From Exiguobacterium qingdaonense (GTDB taxonomy: Bacteria > Bacillota > Bacilli > Exiguobacteriales > Exiguobacteriaceae), in the NCBI RefSeq assembly GCF_018617855.1, contig NZ_JACSKY010000005.1, positions 118,909 to 182,908 of the forward strand: a stretch of DNA of 64,000 nucleotides, read 5' to 3'. Of this stretch, positions 25,546 to 34,209 are shown piece after piece. The notes under the pieces were generated by a model that had not been told where the DNA came from, searched no databases, and saw only the letters and a list, made by a program, of their open reading frames with translations. The number at the start of each line of letters is the position of its first letter. Position 1 is the stretch's first letter. The position numbers were made by a program, and so were the translations under genes.

Positions 25546-25594
25546 AGTATAACTTATCTATATAAGTTAAGTCAACAACTTATATAGATAAGTT
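25546..25594 (-). promoter_or_regulatory. treP promoter with two TreR operators
   Basis: Minus strand -35 TTGACT (25575-25570), 18-nt spacer, -10 TATACT (25551-25546). Operator 1 (25551-25568, AACTTAT-CTAT-ATAAGTT) fills the spacer; operator 2 (25577-25594, AACTTAT-ATAG-ATAAGTT) lies just behind the -35. They are reverse complements of each other, with centres 26 bp apart, so the whole region is one large palindrome. Confidence 0.8.
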
Positions 25595-25657
25595 ATGTGT
25601 GAACTTTTTGTGACGTGCCCTATTTGAAAAATACCCCTATATCCCGTTCGTTCAAAC

Positions 25658-25686
25658 AAAAAACCTCCTTCTTTTCGAAAGAGGTT
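25658..25686 (-). terminator. Terminator of treR
   Basis: AACCTC/GAGGTT stem then TTTTTTG on the minus strand; it separates treR from the treP promoter. Confidence 0.75.
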
Positions 25687-26393
25687 TACCGCCTTGCGAC
25701 GTCGCTGAACTGAAACTTATCCAATCGGTGGCGCGACTCCGTATATTCAAATTGTTGTCCTTCATATAAGAACGTATCGTTCGTGATGACGATCACGTAT
25801 TCGTAGTCGTACAGATCGAGCCGCATCCGATCAAGCTCGGTCACGTCCTCGGCCGCGATTTTCCGCTTGGCGTAACTGATTTGTTGGCCGAGCTCCCGCT
25901 CGATATATTCATAGATTGATGTCGCCGCAATCTCTCTCGTCAATCCCGGGACAAGGTCTTTTACGAAATAATTGATGTCTAGGATGACATTCTCCCCGTC
26001 AAAGTTTCGGACCCGCTCGATCCGGAACACGTGCGTCCCCGGCGTCAGGTTCATCCGCTCAACGAGCCAGGGCGGTGCCTCCATCTCTTCGAACGAGGCG
26101 ACATCGGTTCGGATGGATCGGCCGAGCATACTCGCGTACACTTCCGAGAAGCTGACGATCCCATTAAAATGAAATTCGATCTGGTCTCGCTTCAAGACGA
26201 AGACGCCTTTACCGTGATGCTTCCTGACGTACCCGTTTTCCTGCAACAAATCGAGCGCCTTCCGGACCGTGCCGCGGCTCGCCTCGAACTGATGCATCAA
26301 CTCCGTTTCAGACGGGAGTTTGGAGTCTGCGGGTCTCGTACCATTCCGCATCTCTTCGGCGAGTTTTTCAAAAATGTGTCGATACTTCGCCAT
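25686..26393 (-). CDS. treR: Trehalose operon repressor, GntR family
   Basis: 235 aa. N-terminal winged helix (about residues 1-70) with KLPSETELMHQFEASRGTVRKALDLLQ, the GntR recognition pattern; C-terminal UTRA ligand domain (about 90-235) of the FadR/HutC type, expected to sense trehalose 6-phosphate. It lies upstream of treP-treA, whose promoter region has matching paired operators. Transcribed separately, because its own terminator precedes that promoter. Confidence 0.92.
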   Translation of the reverse strand: MAKYRHIFEKLAEEMRNGTRPADSKLPSETELMHQFEASRGTVRKALDLLQENGYVRKHHGKGVFVLKRDQIEFHFNGIVSFSEVYASMLGRSIRTDVASFEEMEAPPWLVERMNLTPGTHVFRIERVRNFDGENVILDINYFVKDLVPGLTREIAATSIYEYIERELGQQISYAKRKIAAEDVTELDRMRLDLYDYEYVIVITNDTFLYEGQQFEYTESRHRLDKFQFSDVARR

Positions 26394-26411
26394 CGCATTC
26401 CCTCCTCCATT

Positions 26412-26438
26412 GAAAAAGACGACCTTAAGCGGTCGTCT
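26412..26438 (-). terminator. Terminator of degV
   Basis: AGACGACC-GCTTAA-GGTCGTCT stem followed by TTTTTC on the minus strand. Confidence 0.85.
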
Positions 26439-26441
26439 CCT

Positions 26442-27290
26442 TTACCATTCGCGACGATACCATGTGATGCCGATCGCACCCGGTCCGAGATGTGTCCCGA
26501 TGACCGGCCCGAAGTGACTTCCCGAAATGTGTGCTTTCGGGAATTTCCGTTTCATCGAAGCAATCTCTTCTGCCTGACGCTCGGGGCAGTTCGCATGAAT
26601 GATGCCGATGCAATATCCCTCGCCGTCCCCGGCAATGGACTCGTCCATCATCTCTTCGATTCGACGTACAGCCTTCTTATATGTCCGAATCTTTTCAAAC
26701 GGGACAATCAATTTATCTTGGAAGTGAAGAACCGGTTTAATTTGTAAGAAGGAACCGACGAGCGCTTGCGCTGCGCTCAGGCGCCCACCACGTTGTAGAT
26801 GGTCGAGGTCGTCGACGACAAAATAGGCACGAATCGAGTCGCGCACCGTTTCAAGTCGGGCGACAATCTCCTCGGCCGTGGCACCGGCTTCACGGAGGTG
26901 TAACGCCTCTTCCACAAGAAACGCTTGCGGCATACATGAGATCTCTGAATCAAACGCATGAACGGTCACATCGACCATGTCATTTAACGCGACCATTGAT
27001 TGGTATGTACCGCTAATGCCACTCGAGAGCGTGATCACAACCACGTCCGTCACATTGTCCGGCAAACTCTCAATCAGTTCGACCGTCTCGCCGATGACCG
27101 GCTGGGATGTCGTCGGCAGGTTACCCGCCTCGATTCGCTCATAGAACGTATCAGTCGACATATCGATCGACTCACGGTATGATACGCCATCGAAGATGAC
27201 ACTGAGTGGTGCGACATGGACGTCGTGTCGCGCCAAAAAATCATCCGACAAGTAGGCGGTACTGTCGGTTAAAATCGCAATGTTTCCCAT
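26442..27290 (-). CDS. DegV family fatty-acid-binding protein
   Basis: 282 aa with the DegV fold signature: opening IAILTDSTAYLSDDF, TLSSGISGTYQSM (about residues 88-100) and HLQRGGRLSAAQALVGS (about 165-182), which together hold one fatty acid. Members act as FakB subunits, presenting exogenous fatty acids to the kinase FakA. In B. subtilis the degV paralogue yviA lies at the same place, next to degU and comFA; here the tre operon follows instead. Confidence 0.9.
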   Translation of the reverse strand: MGNIAILTDSTAYLSDDFLARHDVHVAPLSVIFDGVSYRESIDMSTDTFYERIEAGNLPTTSQPVIGETVELIESLPDNVTDVVVITLSSGISGTYQSMVALNDMVDVTVHAFDSEISCMPQAFLVEEALHLREAGATAEEIVARLETVRDSIRAYFVVDDLDHLQRGGRLSAAQALVGSFLQIKPVLHFQDKLIVPFEKIRTYKKAVRRIEEMMDESIAGDGEGYCIGIIHANCPERQAEEIASMKRKFPKAHISGSHFGPVIGTHLGPGAIGITWYRREW

Positions 27291-27385
27291 ACTATATCCT
27301 CGCTTTACATCGTTTCATTTTTCCAACTATGTTAGGATTCCATTCCATATTGTAACACAAAAACGAGGTAAAGCATCGGTGACGC

Positions 27386-28078
27386 TCAAATCTCGACCCA
27401 ACCTCGGCGAATTGCATCCACAACGGCTTGCGTACGGTCGTTCACATCCATTTTACGAAGGACGGAAGAGACGTGGTTTTTGACCGTCTTTTCGCTAATA
27501 AAGAGCATGTCACTGATATCACGGTTCGAGCGCCCGTCTGCGAGCAGGTGCAACACTTCGACCTCACGACGTGACAGAAGTTGATAGACCGGATCGTCCG
27601 TACGGCTGTCGACGCCGCGTCCTGCCTGTTCCCCTCGTGATTGTAAGAGACGACGATACTCTTTCAAGACGTTTGTCGTCACTTTCGGATGAAGGTAAGC
27701 CCCATCCCGTGCGACGGCACGGACAGCTGAAATGAGTTCTGTGGATGCGACTTCTTTAAGCAAAAATCCGCATGCGCCCGCTTCGAGCGCATGTGTAATA
27801 TACGATTCATCGTCATGAATCGAGAGGATGAGGACACGGGTCTCTGGTGAGAGGAGTGACAACTGTTTCGTCGCCTCGATTCCGTTCATGTCGGGCATGT
27901 TGATATCTAAAATCATGATCTCAGGTTTTTGTTCTCCCGCGATCCGAATCGCTTCGCGCCCTGTGCGGCCTTCCGCGACTACTGAAAATTCATCCTCTAA
28001 ATCAAAAATCCGCTTCAATCCTTCACGGAACAATTCGTGGTCATCCACGATCGCAATACGTGTCTGTGTCAAGTTCAT
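27386..28078 (-). CDS. degU: Response regulator DegU
   Basis: 230 aa. Receiver domain (about residues 1-125) with the acidic pair VDDHE, phospho-acceptor Asp in [11 protein letters not shown] and Lys in LLKEVAS; LuxR-type helix-turn-helix (about 165-228) with [21 protein letters not shown] and [15 protein letters not shown]. It controls competence, secreted enzymes and motility. Twenty-three nt behind degS. Confidence 0.95.
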   Translation of the reverse strand: MNLTQTRIAIVDDHELFREGLKRIFDLEDEFSVVAEGRTGREAIRIAGEQKPEIMILDINMPDMNGIEATKQLSLLSPETRVLILSIHDDESYITHALEAGACGFLLKEVASTELISAVRAVARDGAYLHPKVTTNVLKEYRRLLQSRGEQAGRGVDSRTDDPVYQLLSRREVEVLHLLADGRSNRDISDMLFISEKTVKNHVSSVLRKMDVNDRTQAVVDAIRRGWVEI

Positions 28079-28100
28079 GTTTGTCTTCCCCCTTGTTCTC

Positions 28101-29225
28101 TCACGGAATCGGAATCGACATCCGGACTGCCGTTCCCTTACCGATTTCCGAGTCGATGGTGATACTCCCGTTCACCAACTCAATCCGTTCGCGCATTCCG
28201 ACGATTCCAAACGACGATTCGCCAATCGCATGCGGTTCAAAACCGATACCATAATCGCGAACGTGTATGTGGATCACATCGCTCGCCTGTTCGACGTTCA
28301 CGATGATTTCCGTCGTCTTCGCATGTTTGATTGCATTCTGTACCGCTTCTTGAACGAGACGGAACACGTTGATCTCTAACTTCTCAGGCAGACGGGCGCG
28401 TGACCCGCGATAATTGAGGCGCATTTTGATCGAGGTATACTCCTCTGTTTGATGGAGATAACGCTCGAGTGTCGGTAAAAATCCTAAATCGTCAAGCGAC
28501 ATCGGGCGCAGATCATAGATCAAGCGACGCACATCGACGAGAGCCCCCCGGATCAACTTTTTCAAATCATGTAATTCGGCAAACGCCTCGTCCTTTCCTC
28601 GCTTGTCGAACGTCTTTTCAATCAGGTCGGCCCGAATCAAAATATGCGCAAGCGACTGCGCGGGACCGTCATGCATCTCGCGGGCGAGGTGGCGCCGTTC
28701 ACGCTCGGCCGCCTCGAACACACCGATGGCCATTTCTTGCTTTTTCATCATGTCCGAATACTCTTGTTGCAGATCATCGCGTAGGAAGTTCAGGACGACG
28801 CTCACACGACCGATCAACTTTTCGGCACGTTCGATCGTATCCTCTAATACGAGCAGGCGACGTTCTAAGTCGTTACGTCTTTGTTGCGCCGCCATCTCCT
28901 CTTTTTGAGCAAGAAAGCGTTCGAGTTGCATTTGATTCGCCCGTTCATACGCTTCACGAATCTCTTGTTCACTATGTATATGAAACTTTTTACTCACTTG
29001 CACGAGCCTGGCCTTTGCAGCTTTCACGAGTCGCTCGAGTCGATCGGACTCCTCGATGTAGAACTCGATTTTATCCGACAATTCTTTCAACTCGTTTTGA
29101 ATTGCTGAATATTCAGTTGCTGAACTTTCGGTTATACGGACAATCTCTTCTTTACTTTCCGTCACCGTATCAATCATATTTGTTATGATATGTTCTAGAG
29201 CTGTCCGATCGGTAATATGATTCAC
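28101..29225 (-). CDS. degS: Sensor histidine kinase DegS
   Basis: 374-aa cytoplasmic kinase without membrane segments. N-terminal coiled-coil sensor (about residues 1-170), then the HPK7-type phosphorylation site [17 protein letters not shown], and an ATPase domain with [14 protein letters not shown] (N box) and [10 protein letters not shown] plus [12 protein letters not shown] (G boxes). It phosphorylates DegU. Start is a GTG after AGGGGATGG. Confidence 0.95.
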   Translation of the reverse strand: MNHITDRTALEHIITNMIDTVTESKEEIVRITESSATEYSAIQNELKELSDKIEFYIEESDRLERLVKAAKARLVQVSKKFHIHSEQEIREAYERANQMQLERFLAQKEEMAAQQRRNDLERRLLVLEDTIERAEKLIGRVSVVLNFLRDDLQQEYSDMMKKQEMAIGVFEAAERERRHLAREMHDGPAQSLAHILIRADLIEKTFDKRGKDEAFAELHDLKKLIRGALVDVRRLIYDLRPMSLDDLGFLPTLERYLHQTEEYTSIKMRLNYRGSRARLPEKLEINVFRLVQEAVQNAIKHAKTTEIIVNVEQASDVIHIHVRDYGIGFEPHAIGESSFGIVGMRERIELVNGSITIDSEIGKGTAVRMSIPIP

Positions 29226-29404
29226 GATGCCATCCCCTAATAATTCAATAGTTAATCCTCATCTATCCTTATATATCGTCCACCATACATAGGTTTACAG
29301 TGGCCATGAGAGATTTTCTACATATTCCATTCGCTATATGAAGCGTTTGTGCCTACTTAAATTCTAAAAAAAATAGTTGAAAATAGAAAGGAGAATGTTC
29401 AGAA

Positions 29405-30046
29405 ATGTCTAGTGAGTTAAATTATACTATAAAACAAAGTGGAACATACGAAGTCATTATACAAAAGTCAAAATTTATCGCTCATTTTAAACGTGTCGAG
29501 ACAGAGGACGAGGCGCAAGCGTTCATTCAAGCGATCAAGAAAGAGCATTGGAGCGCGAATCACAACTGTTCTGCCTATATCATCGGAGAGCGAAACGAGC
29601 ATCAAAAGGCGAACGACGACGGGGAGCCGAGCGGCACCGCCGGCATGCCGATGCTCGAGGTGTTGCGCAAACGGAACTTAAAGGACACGGTCGTCGTCGT
29701 GACACGCTATTTCGGAGGCATCAAATTAGGAGGTGGCGGTCTCATCCGAGCATACGGCGGCACCGTAAGCGAAGGGCTCGACGCGGTCGGTATCGTCGAG
29801 CGTCTACAGATGCAACAAGTCACACTCACCGTCGACTACACATGGATCGGTAAAGTTGAAAACGAGTTGCGACAGTCCACATACCTGCTCGATGACATCA
29901 CCTACGCCGACCTCGTCACGTTTCATATCTCGGTACCCGTGGAAGAGACAGATGAGGCGCTCGCTTGGTTGACAGATTTGACGAACGGTCAAGGTCAGCT
30001 TCAAACTCACACTGTTCGCATCATCGAACGTGATTTCAAACGCTGA
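29405..30046 (+). CDS. yvyE: YvyE, IMPACT/YigZ family protein
   Basis: 213 aa. N-terminal UPF0029/IMPACT domain (about residues 1-125) with DDGEPSGTAGMPML and VTRYFGGIKLGGGGL, the family signatures; C-terminal DUF1949 ferredoxin-like domain (about 140-205). Relatives influence translation under starvation; the bacterial role is unclear. Divergent from degS as in Bacillus, followed by an LCP gene 41 nt downstream on the same strand. Confidence 0.92.
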   Translation: MSSELNYTIKQSGTYEVIIQKSKFIAHFKRVETEDEAQAFIQAIKKEHWSANHNCSAYIIGERNEHQKANDDGEPSGTAGMPMLEVLRKRNLKDTVVVVTRYFGGIKLGGGGLIRAYGGTVSEGLDAVGIVERLQMQQVTLTVDYTWIGKVENELRQSTYLLDDITYADLVTFHISVPVEETDEALAWLTDLTNGQGQLQTHTVRIIERDFKR

Positions 30047-30087
30047 AACGCCTATAATAAAAGAAACGACTGAAATGAGGAATTAAC

Positions 30088-31095
30088 ATGGACACACCCC
30101 CACGCAAGAAAAAAACAGCTTGGAAGATCGTCCTCATCGTGTTGGGTGTCATACTACTAATCGGCGGTTCCGCTTTCGGCTATTTTGTGTTCAAAGCGAA
30201 TGAGACGGCCGACATCACGAATAAAGAGCTAGAACGCGGCGACAAGTCTGAGCGCCGCGAGGAGACCATCGATTTGACGAAAGACCACTTCTCCGTCCTA
30301 TTGGCAGGAGTCGATGGCGGCGCCTCACTTGAAGAGGGACGGAGCGACTCATTGATGGTCGCGACGTTCAACAAAAAGTCTCGTCAAGTGACACTCGTCA
30401 GCATTCCACGCGACTCGTATGTGGAGATCGTCCTTGACGACGAGGACCCGTTCAAAGACAAAATCAACCATGCATATGCATATGGTGGCATCGACGTGAC
30501 CATCTCGACCGTCGAGAACCTGCTCGACATCCCGATCGACTATTATGCGACCATCAACTTCGACGGAATTGAAGACTTGGTCGATGCAGTCGGCGGTGTT
30601 GAAATCGACGTCCTCGTCCCGATATCAGGAAAGGCGACCGGGAACGTCGAGCTCGAACCAGGTGTACAAGTCTTGAACGGAAAAGAGGCACTCGCCTACT
30701 CACGTATGCGAAAGCAAGACCCTGCCGGCGACATCGGTCGAGCCGGTCGACAGCAACAGGTCATCGAGGCCATCATCAATGAGGCAACGACGATCAACTC
30801 CTTCACAAAATTGAACCGAATCATGAACGCGGTCGGCGAGAACATTCGGACGAACATGTCATTGTCAGAAGCCGCCCAACTTCAACCGTACGCAAAATCA
30901 CTCAAGTCCTTCAATCGTCAAACACTCGAAGGAAGCGATTTGACGTTGAATGGCGTCTACTATTATGAACTCGACCCCGCCGATTTACGTGACACGCAGG
31001 CTTTACTGCAAACAGAACTCGGTATGCCTGTCACCGCGGACGAACCGACAACGGATGAGACGGATGACTCGATGACAGAAACGACGACCTATTAA
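30088..31095 (+). CDS. LytR-CpsA-Psr family protein (TagV/TagU-like)
   Basis: 335 aa. A cytoplasmic basic tail, one transmembrane helix (about residues 11-32) and an extracellular LCP domain with LLAGVDGGASLEEGRSDSLM, SIPRDSYVEI and ARMRKQDPAGDIGRAGRQQQ-like core residues (three parts, Arg and Asp residues bind the lipid pyrophosphate). These enzymes attach wall teichoic acid to peptidoglycan. Next to tagO, which starts that pathway; B. subtilis has tagV at this spot. Confidence 0.92.
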   Translation: MDTPPRKKKTAWKIVLIVLGVILLIGGSAFGYFVFKANETADITNKELERGDKSERREETIDLTKDHFSVLLAGVDGGASLEEGRSDSLMVATFNKKSRQVTLVSIPRDSYVEIVLDDEDPFKDKINHAYAYGGIDVTISTVENLLDIPIDYYATINFDGIEDLVDAVGGVEIDVLVPISGKATGNVELEPGVQVLNGKEALAYSRMRKQDPAGDIGRAGRQQQVIEAIINEATTINSFTKLNRIMNAVGENIRTNMSLSEAAQLQPYAKSLKSFNRQTLEGSDLTLNGVYYYELDPADLRDTQALLQTELGMPVTADEPTTDETDDSMTETTTY

Positions 31096-31136
31096 AAAGA
31101 ACAGCCGCTATCGCTTGGCGATGTCGGCTGTTCTTT
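31094..31136. terminator. Bidirectional terminator between LCP gene and tagO
   Basis: AAAAGAACAGCCG/CGGCTGTTCTTTT inverted repeat with a nested GCTATCGC/GCGATGT-like inner stem; ends both convergent genes. Confidence 0.85.
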
Positions 31137-31141
31137 TGTGT

Positions 31142-32188
31142 TCATGTCCGACCGAGTAATCGTCTCGACGTTCGGATAATCGGCTTATAGTTTGGATGGA
31201 TTAGTTCTGTCGACTCGACAATCAATTCGATGACAATGAGGACGACAACGAATGTAATGACCGCACCGAGCATCGTCGTCTTCGCGAACAGAATGGATGA
31301 GATCCCAAAGAACAGGGTCATCCCATACATGAGCAGGACGGCTTGTCGCGTCGTGAAACCCATGTCAATCAACTGGTGGTGCATATGCGATTTATCAGGC
31401 GACATCGGCGGCCGCCCTTGGACGAGTCGGCGCACGATGGCGAAAATCGTATCTGAAATCGGTAACCCGAGCAATAAGACCGGTACGACGAGCGAGAACA
31501 ACGTCACATTTTTAAATCCGATCAGCGAGAAGACAGCGAGCATATACCCGAGAAACAAGGCCCCCGTGTCCCCCATAAAGATCTTTGCAGGGTAGAAGTT
31601 ATGGACGAGAAAACCGAGCGTGCTCGCAAGGAGCAGGAGCGCCATCATTGTCAAATAGACGTTCCCTTGAATGATGGCAAGGACGGAGATGGTTGCGAGC
31701 GCGATGCTCGAAACGCCTGCGGCTAGACCGTCGAGACCATCGATCAAGTTGATCGCGTTGGTGATCCCAATCAACCAAAGGACCGTGACCGGGATACTCC
31801 ATGACCCGAGATACAGTTGCTGGTCGAACGGAAGGTTGACAAGTTCGATGCGCATCCCCGAGTTCAAGACGATGACCGTCGCAATCATTTGGCCCATCAG
31901 CTTCACACGGGCCGATAACTGGAATCGGTCATCGATCAGTCCGGTAAGGAGAATGACGACTGCCCCGATCAAAATGGCATCATTGTACCGGCTCGTCGGA
32001 AGCAACAGCGCATAGCCGATGAAGAAGGCGATGAAAATCGCGAGCCCACCGATTCGTGGCATCGTTCGTAAATGTACTTTTCGTGCGTTCGGATGATCGA
32101 CCGCACCAATGAAAAATGCGAATCGACGAACGAGCGGTGTAATCAAGATGGCCATCACAAAACTGACCAACATGGCAATCCATAACAT
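31142..32188 (-). CDS. tagO: Undecaprenyl-phosphate GlcNAc-1-phosphate transferase TagO
   Basis: 348-aa MraY/WecA-family enzyme with about ten or eleven membrane helices. Conserved cytoplasmic motifs: GLIDDRFQLS, NLIDGLDGLAAG (metal-binding Asp residues), FYPAKIFMGDTGALFLG, and SHMHHQLIDMG (His motif). It starts wall teichoic acid synthesis by moving GlcNAc-phosphate to the lipid carrier. Position next to an LCP gene agrees. Confidence 0.95.
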   Translation of the reverse strand: MLWIAMLVSFVMAILITPLVRRFAFFIGAVDHPNARKVHLRTMPRIGGLAIFIAFFIGYALLLPTSRYNDAILIGAVVILLTGLIDDRFQLSARVKLMGQMIATVIVLNSGMRIELVNLPFDQQLYLGSWSIPVTVLWLIGITNAINLIDGLDGLAAGVSSIALATISVLAIIQGNVYLTMMALLLLASTLGFLVHNFYPAKIFMGDTGALFLGYMLAVFSLIGFKNVTLFSLVVPVLLLGLPISDTIFAIVRRLVQGRPPMSPDKSHMHHQLIDMGFTTRQAVLLMYGMTLFFGISSILFAKTTMLGAVITFVVVLIVIELIVESTELIHPNYKPIIRTSRRLLGRT

Positions 32189-32272
32189 GGGCCGACAGTT
32201 CCTCTCTCAAAAAAATAGACTCTGGCGCATTATATCATATTTCGTATCGATGAGTGGAAAGTCCGTTTACAA

Positions 32273-32303
32273 CAAAAGCCGATTGGGCATTCCCCATCGG
32301 CTC
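32273..32303 (-). terminator. Terminator of 135-aa protein gene
   Basis: AGCCGATGGGG/CCCAATCGGCT stem (one wobble) followed by TTTTG on the minus strand. Confidence 0.65.
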
Positions 32304-32307
32304 AGAC

Positions 32308-32715
32308 TCAAGAAAGTGTAGCTGCCACTTCTTCTTTTGGTTCATATGTATATAGGCCGCGCCCGATTTTTTTGATGTCAGGGTTCACCCCTTCAATCTT
32401 CACCATCAGTTGATAAATATTGCTGATATGGTGACGGTAACGAAGCTCAAGCTCCATCTGGATATCACGTACACTCATCGTCTGACGCTCCTTCAATAGA
32501 TCCGTCACTTGATGTACGTATACTTCAAGCGGATAACGTTGATTCACGCGCCGTGGACGTAGTCGTTTCGACGCATCGGGCATCGGGTCTTTTTCCTCTT
32601 TATCCCGGCTCAATTCCGCGAGCAAGTATTCCGCACGGCGTTGCAGTTGCCGATACGATTCCTCGATCTCCATTAGCTCTCGATAAATGTGATCGTTTAC
32701 ATTCGTAGATTCCAT
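32308..32715 (-). CDS. Hypothetical coiled-coil/winged-helix protein
   Basis: 135 aa. N-terminal helix with heptads (ELMEIEESYRQLQRRAEYLL), a basic linker with KRLRPRRVNQRYP, and a C-terminal part resembling a winged helix (QTMSVRDIQMELELRYRHH, then GLYTYEPK as a wing). This could be a DNA-binding regulator; no family recognised. Start ATG is 8 nt after GAAGGGG. Confidence 0.6.
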   Translation of the reverse strand: MESTNVNDHIYRELMEIEESYRQLQRRAEYLLAELSRDKEEKDPMPDASKRLRPRRVNQRYPLEVYVHQVTDLLKERQTMSVRDIQMELELRYRHHISNIYQLMVKIEGVNPDIKKIGRGLYTYEPKEEVAATLS

Positions 32716-32873
32716 ACACAAATCCCCTTCTACATCCAATTATAATTCGAGATTCCCTATTTTAATTCAGTAATTCCTAATAATCCCTTCTTATCTTCTA
32801 TAAAAGTGTAACGGATTTGTAATGAGTTTGTCATCTCTTTTTGGGCAATTTTGTCTATTTAGGACTTTTGACT

Positions 32874-32912
32874 CAAAATAAAGACGGCGACTGTTCGGGG
32901 CAGTCGCCGTCT
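32874..32912 (-). terminator. Terminator of pgmB
   Basis: GAGACGGCGACTG/CAGTCGCCGTCTT stem with TTATTTTG downstream on the minus strand. Confidence 0.8.
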
Positions 32913-32934
32913 CACGGAAGATGATTGTAGTCCT

Positions 32935-33600
32935 TTACACTTGAACGCGTTCGAGGATGCGTTCGAGTGAAAGTTCGTCAGTCGAATGGACGATGAGGTC
33001 TGCATGACCGAGCATCGCTTCTTCTCCGACGGCGACAGCAAACATGTTTGCCGCTTTGATTGCAGTCACGCCTGCAGCCGCGTCTTCAACGCCGATGGCG
33101 AGTTCGGGTTTCACGCCAAGGGCAGATGCGGCCTTCAAAAACACTTCGGGGTGTGGTTTTGACTCGGCAACGGTTGCTGCATCGACAATGTGCTCGAAGT
33201 AATGACGGACGCCTAATGCGTCAACGACCGCGAATGCGTTCTTTGAAGCCGAAGCCATTCCGATTTTGAGTCCCGCCTCTTTGATTTCATCGAGGAATGA
33301 AACGATGCCTGGGAGCAGATCGTCTGATGAGATATGTTGAATGAGTTCAACGTAGTGCTCGTTTTTCTTTTGCGCGAGTGCTTCTTTCTCTTCCGGTGTG
33401 AAGTCGTTCTGTCTTCCGCCGAGCGCAAGAATCCGCTCGAGCGATTCGGTCCGACTCACGCCTTTGAGCGTTTCGTTGAACTCGCGGTCAAATGGAATCT
33501 CGAGCTCTTCACCGAGCTGCTTCCAAGCGAGATAGTGGTACTCTGCCGTGTCAGTGATGACACCGTCCAAATCGAAAATCACTGCTTCAATCGTTGACAT
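32935..33600 (-). CDS. pgmB: Beta-phosphoglucomutase
   Basis: 221-aa HAD-superfamily enzyme. Motif I FDLDGVITDTAEYHYLAW with both catalytic Asp residues, the cap substrate loop KGVSRTESLERIL, motif II MASASKNA, Lys in ESKPHPEVF and motif IV GVEDAAAGV all match beta-PGM, which converts beta-glucose 1-phosphate to glucose 6-phosphate. The substrate arises from maltose or trehalose phosphorylases, none of which is in this window. Start ATG after GGCGGAAAGC. Controlled by the operators and cre at 33.69-33.76 kb. Confidence 0.92.
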   Translation of the reverse strand: MSTIEAVIFDLDGVITDTAEYHYLAWKQLGEELEIPFDREFNETLKGVSRTESLERILALGGRQNDFTPEEKEALAQKKNEHYVELIQHISSDDLLPGIVSFLDEIKEAGLKIGMASASKNAFAVVDALGVRHYFEHIVDAATVAESKPHPEVFLKAASALGVKPELAIGVEDAAAGVTAIKAANMFAVAVGEEAMLGHADLIVHSTDELSLERILERVQV

Positions 33601-33689
33601 ACATGCTTTCCGCCTTTCCTTCAAATGTCTGTGTCGTCAGACTACATTTAGGGAACTTGACAAGTACCCGTCGCACGTTTGGTCATTGA

Positions 33690-33758
33690 TGCAAACGGTT
33701 GCACTTGTTCGATTTCTATTATAAATGAAAACGTTATCTTGATGCAACCGTTTTCGCA
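33690..33758 (-). promoter_or_regulatory. pgmB promoter with LacI-type operators and cre
   Basis: Minus strand -35 TTGCAT (33747-33742), 18-nt spacer, -10 TATAAT (33723-33718). A perfect-arm TGCAAACGGTTGCA palindrome (33690-33703) lies just downstream of the start point; a related TGCAACCGTTTTCGCA (33743-33758) overlaps the -35. A cre, ATGAAAACGTTATCT (33725-33739), fills the spacer. This is a double-locked sugar promoter: specific LacI/MalR-type repressor plus CcpA. Confidence 0.7.
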
Positions 33759-33763
33759 AAAAT

Positions 33764-33797
33764 CAAAAAAGGAAGGGCTCATCGCCCTCCCTTCCAC
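33764..33797 (-). terminator. Terminator of the Asp23 gene
   Basis: GGAAGGG/CCCTTCC stem then TTTTTTG on the minus strand, directly after the Asp23-family stop. Confidence 0.8.
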
Positions 33798-33799
33798 AA

Positions 33800-34135
33800 T
33801 TAAAGCTGAATGCCGACCACTTTCACATTCACAGAACGTGGTGTCATTGCAAGCATCGTATCCATGTCTTGCGTGATCCGCTCTTGAACAGCCGTCACCG
33901 TCTTGATAATCGATCGCCCGTATGCGATGTAAAGAGACAGGTTGATCGTAATGCCTTCCTCTGACTCTTCGACTTTCACATGCTTCATGAGCGCTCGCTC
34001 TGACAATTTCGTGTCTTCTTGTGTGAACGAGACGTATTTCGTTTCCTTGACCGCGACCGCGGCAATCATTTCAACGACATGACGTGATACATTCACGTCG
34101 CCTTCTGTGCTGTACATTCCATTTTCGTATGGCAT
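33800..34135 (-). CDS. Asp23/Gls24 family envelope stress protein
   Basis: 111 aa. The family core is clear: GDVNVSRHVVEMIAAVAVKE at the N-terminus and GITINLSLYIAYGRSI followed by VQERI, ending in VNVKVVGI. Asp23 proteins are abundant, alkaline- or wall-stress-related and often tethered to the membrane by partners. Monocistronic with its own terminator. Confidence 0.88.
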   Translation of the reverse strand: MPYENGMYSTEGDVNVSRHVVEMIAAVAVKETKYVSFTQEDTKLSERALMKHVKVEESEEGITINLSLYIAYGRSIIKTVTAVQERITQDMDTMLAMTPRSVNVKVVGIQL

Positions 34136-34209
34136 AAGGTCACTTCCTTAACTCTAATTTCGTGTCTTCTCTATAAAGTGTAGCTGAAATGATGTGTTTA
34201 GAAAAGACT

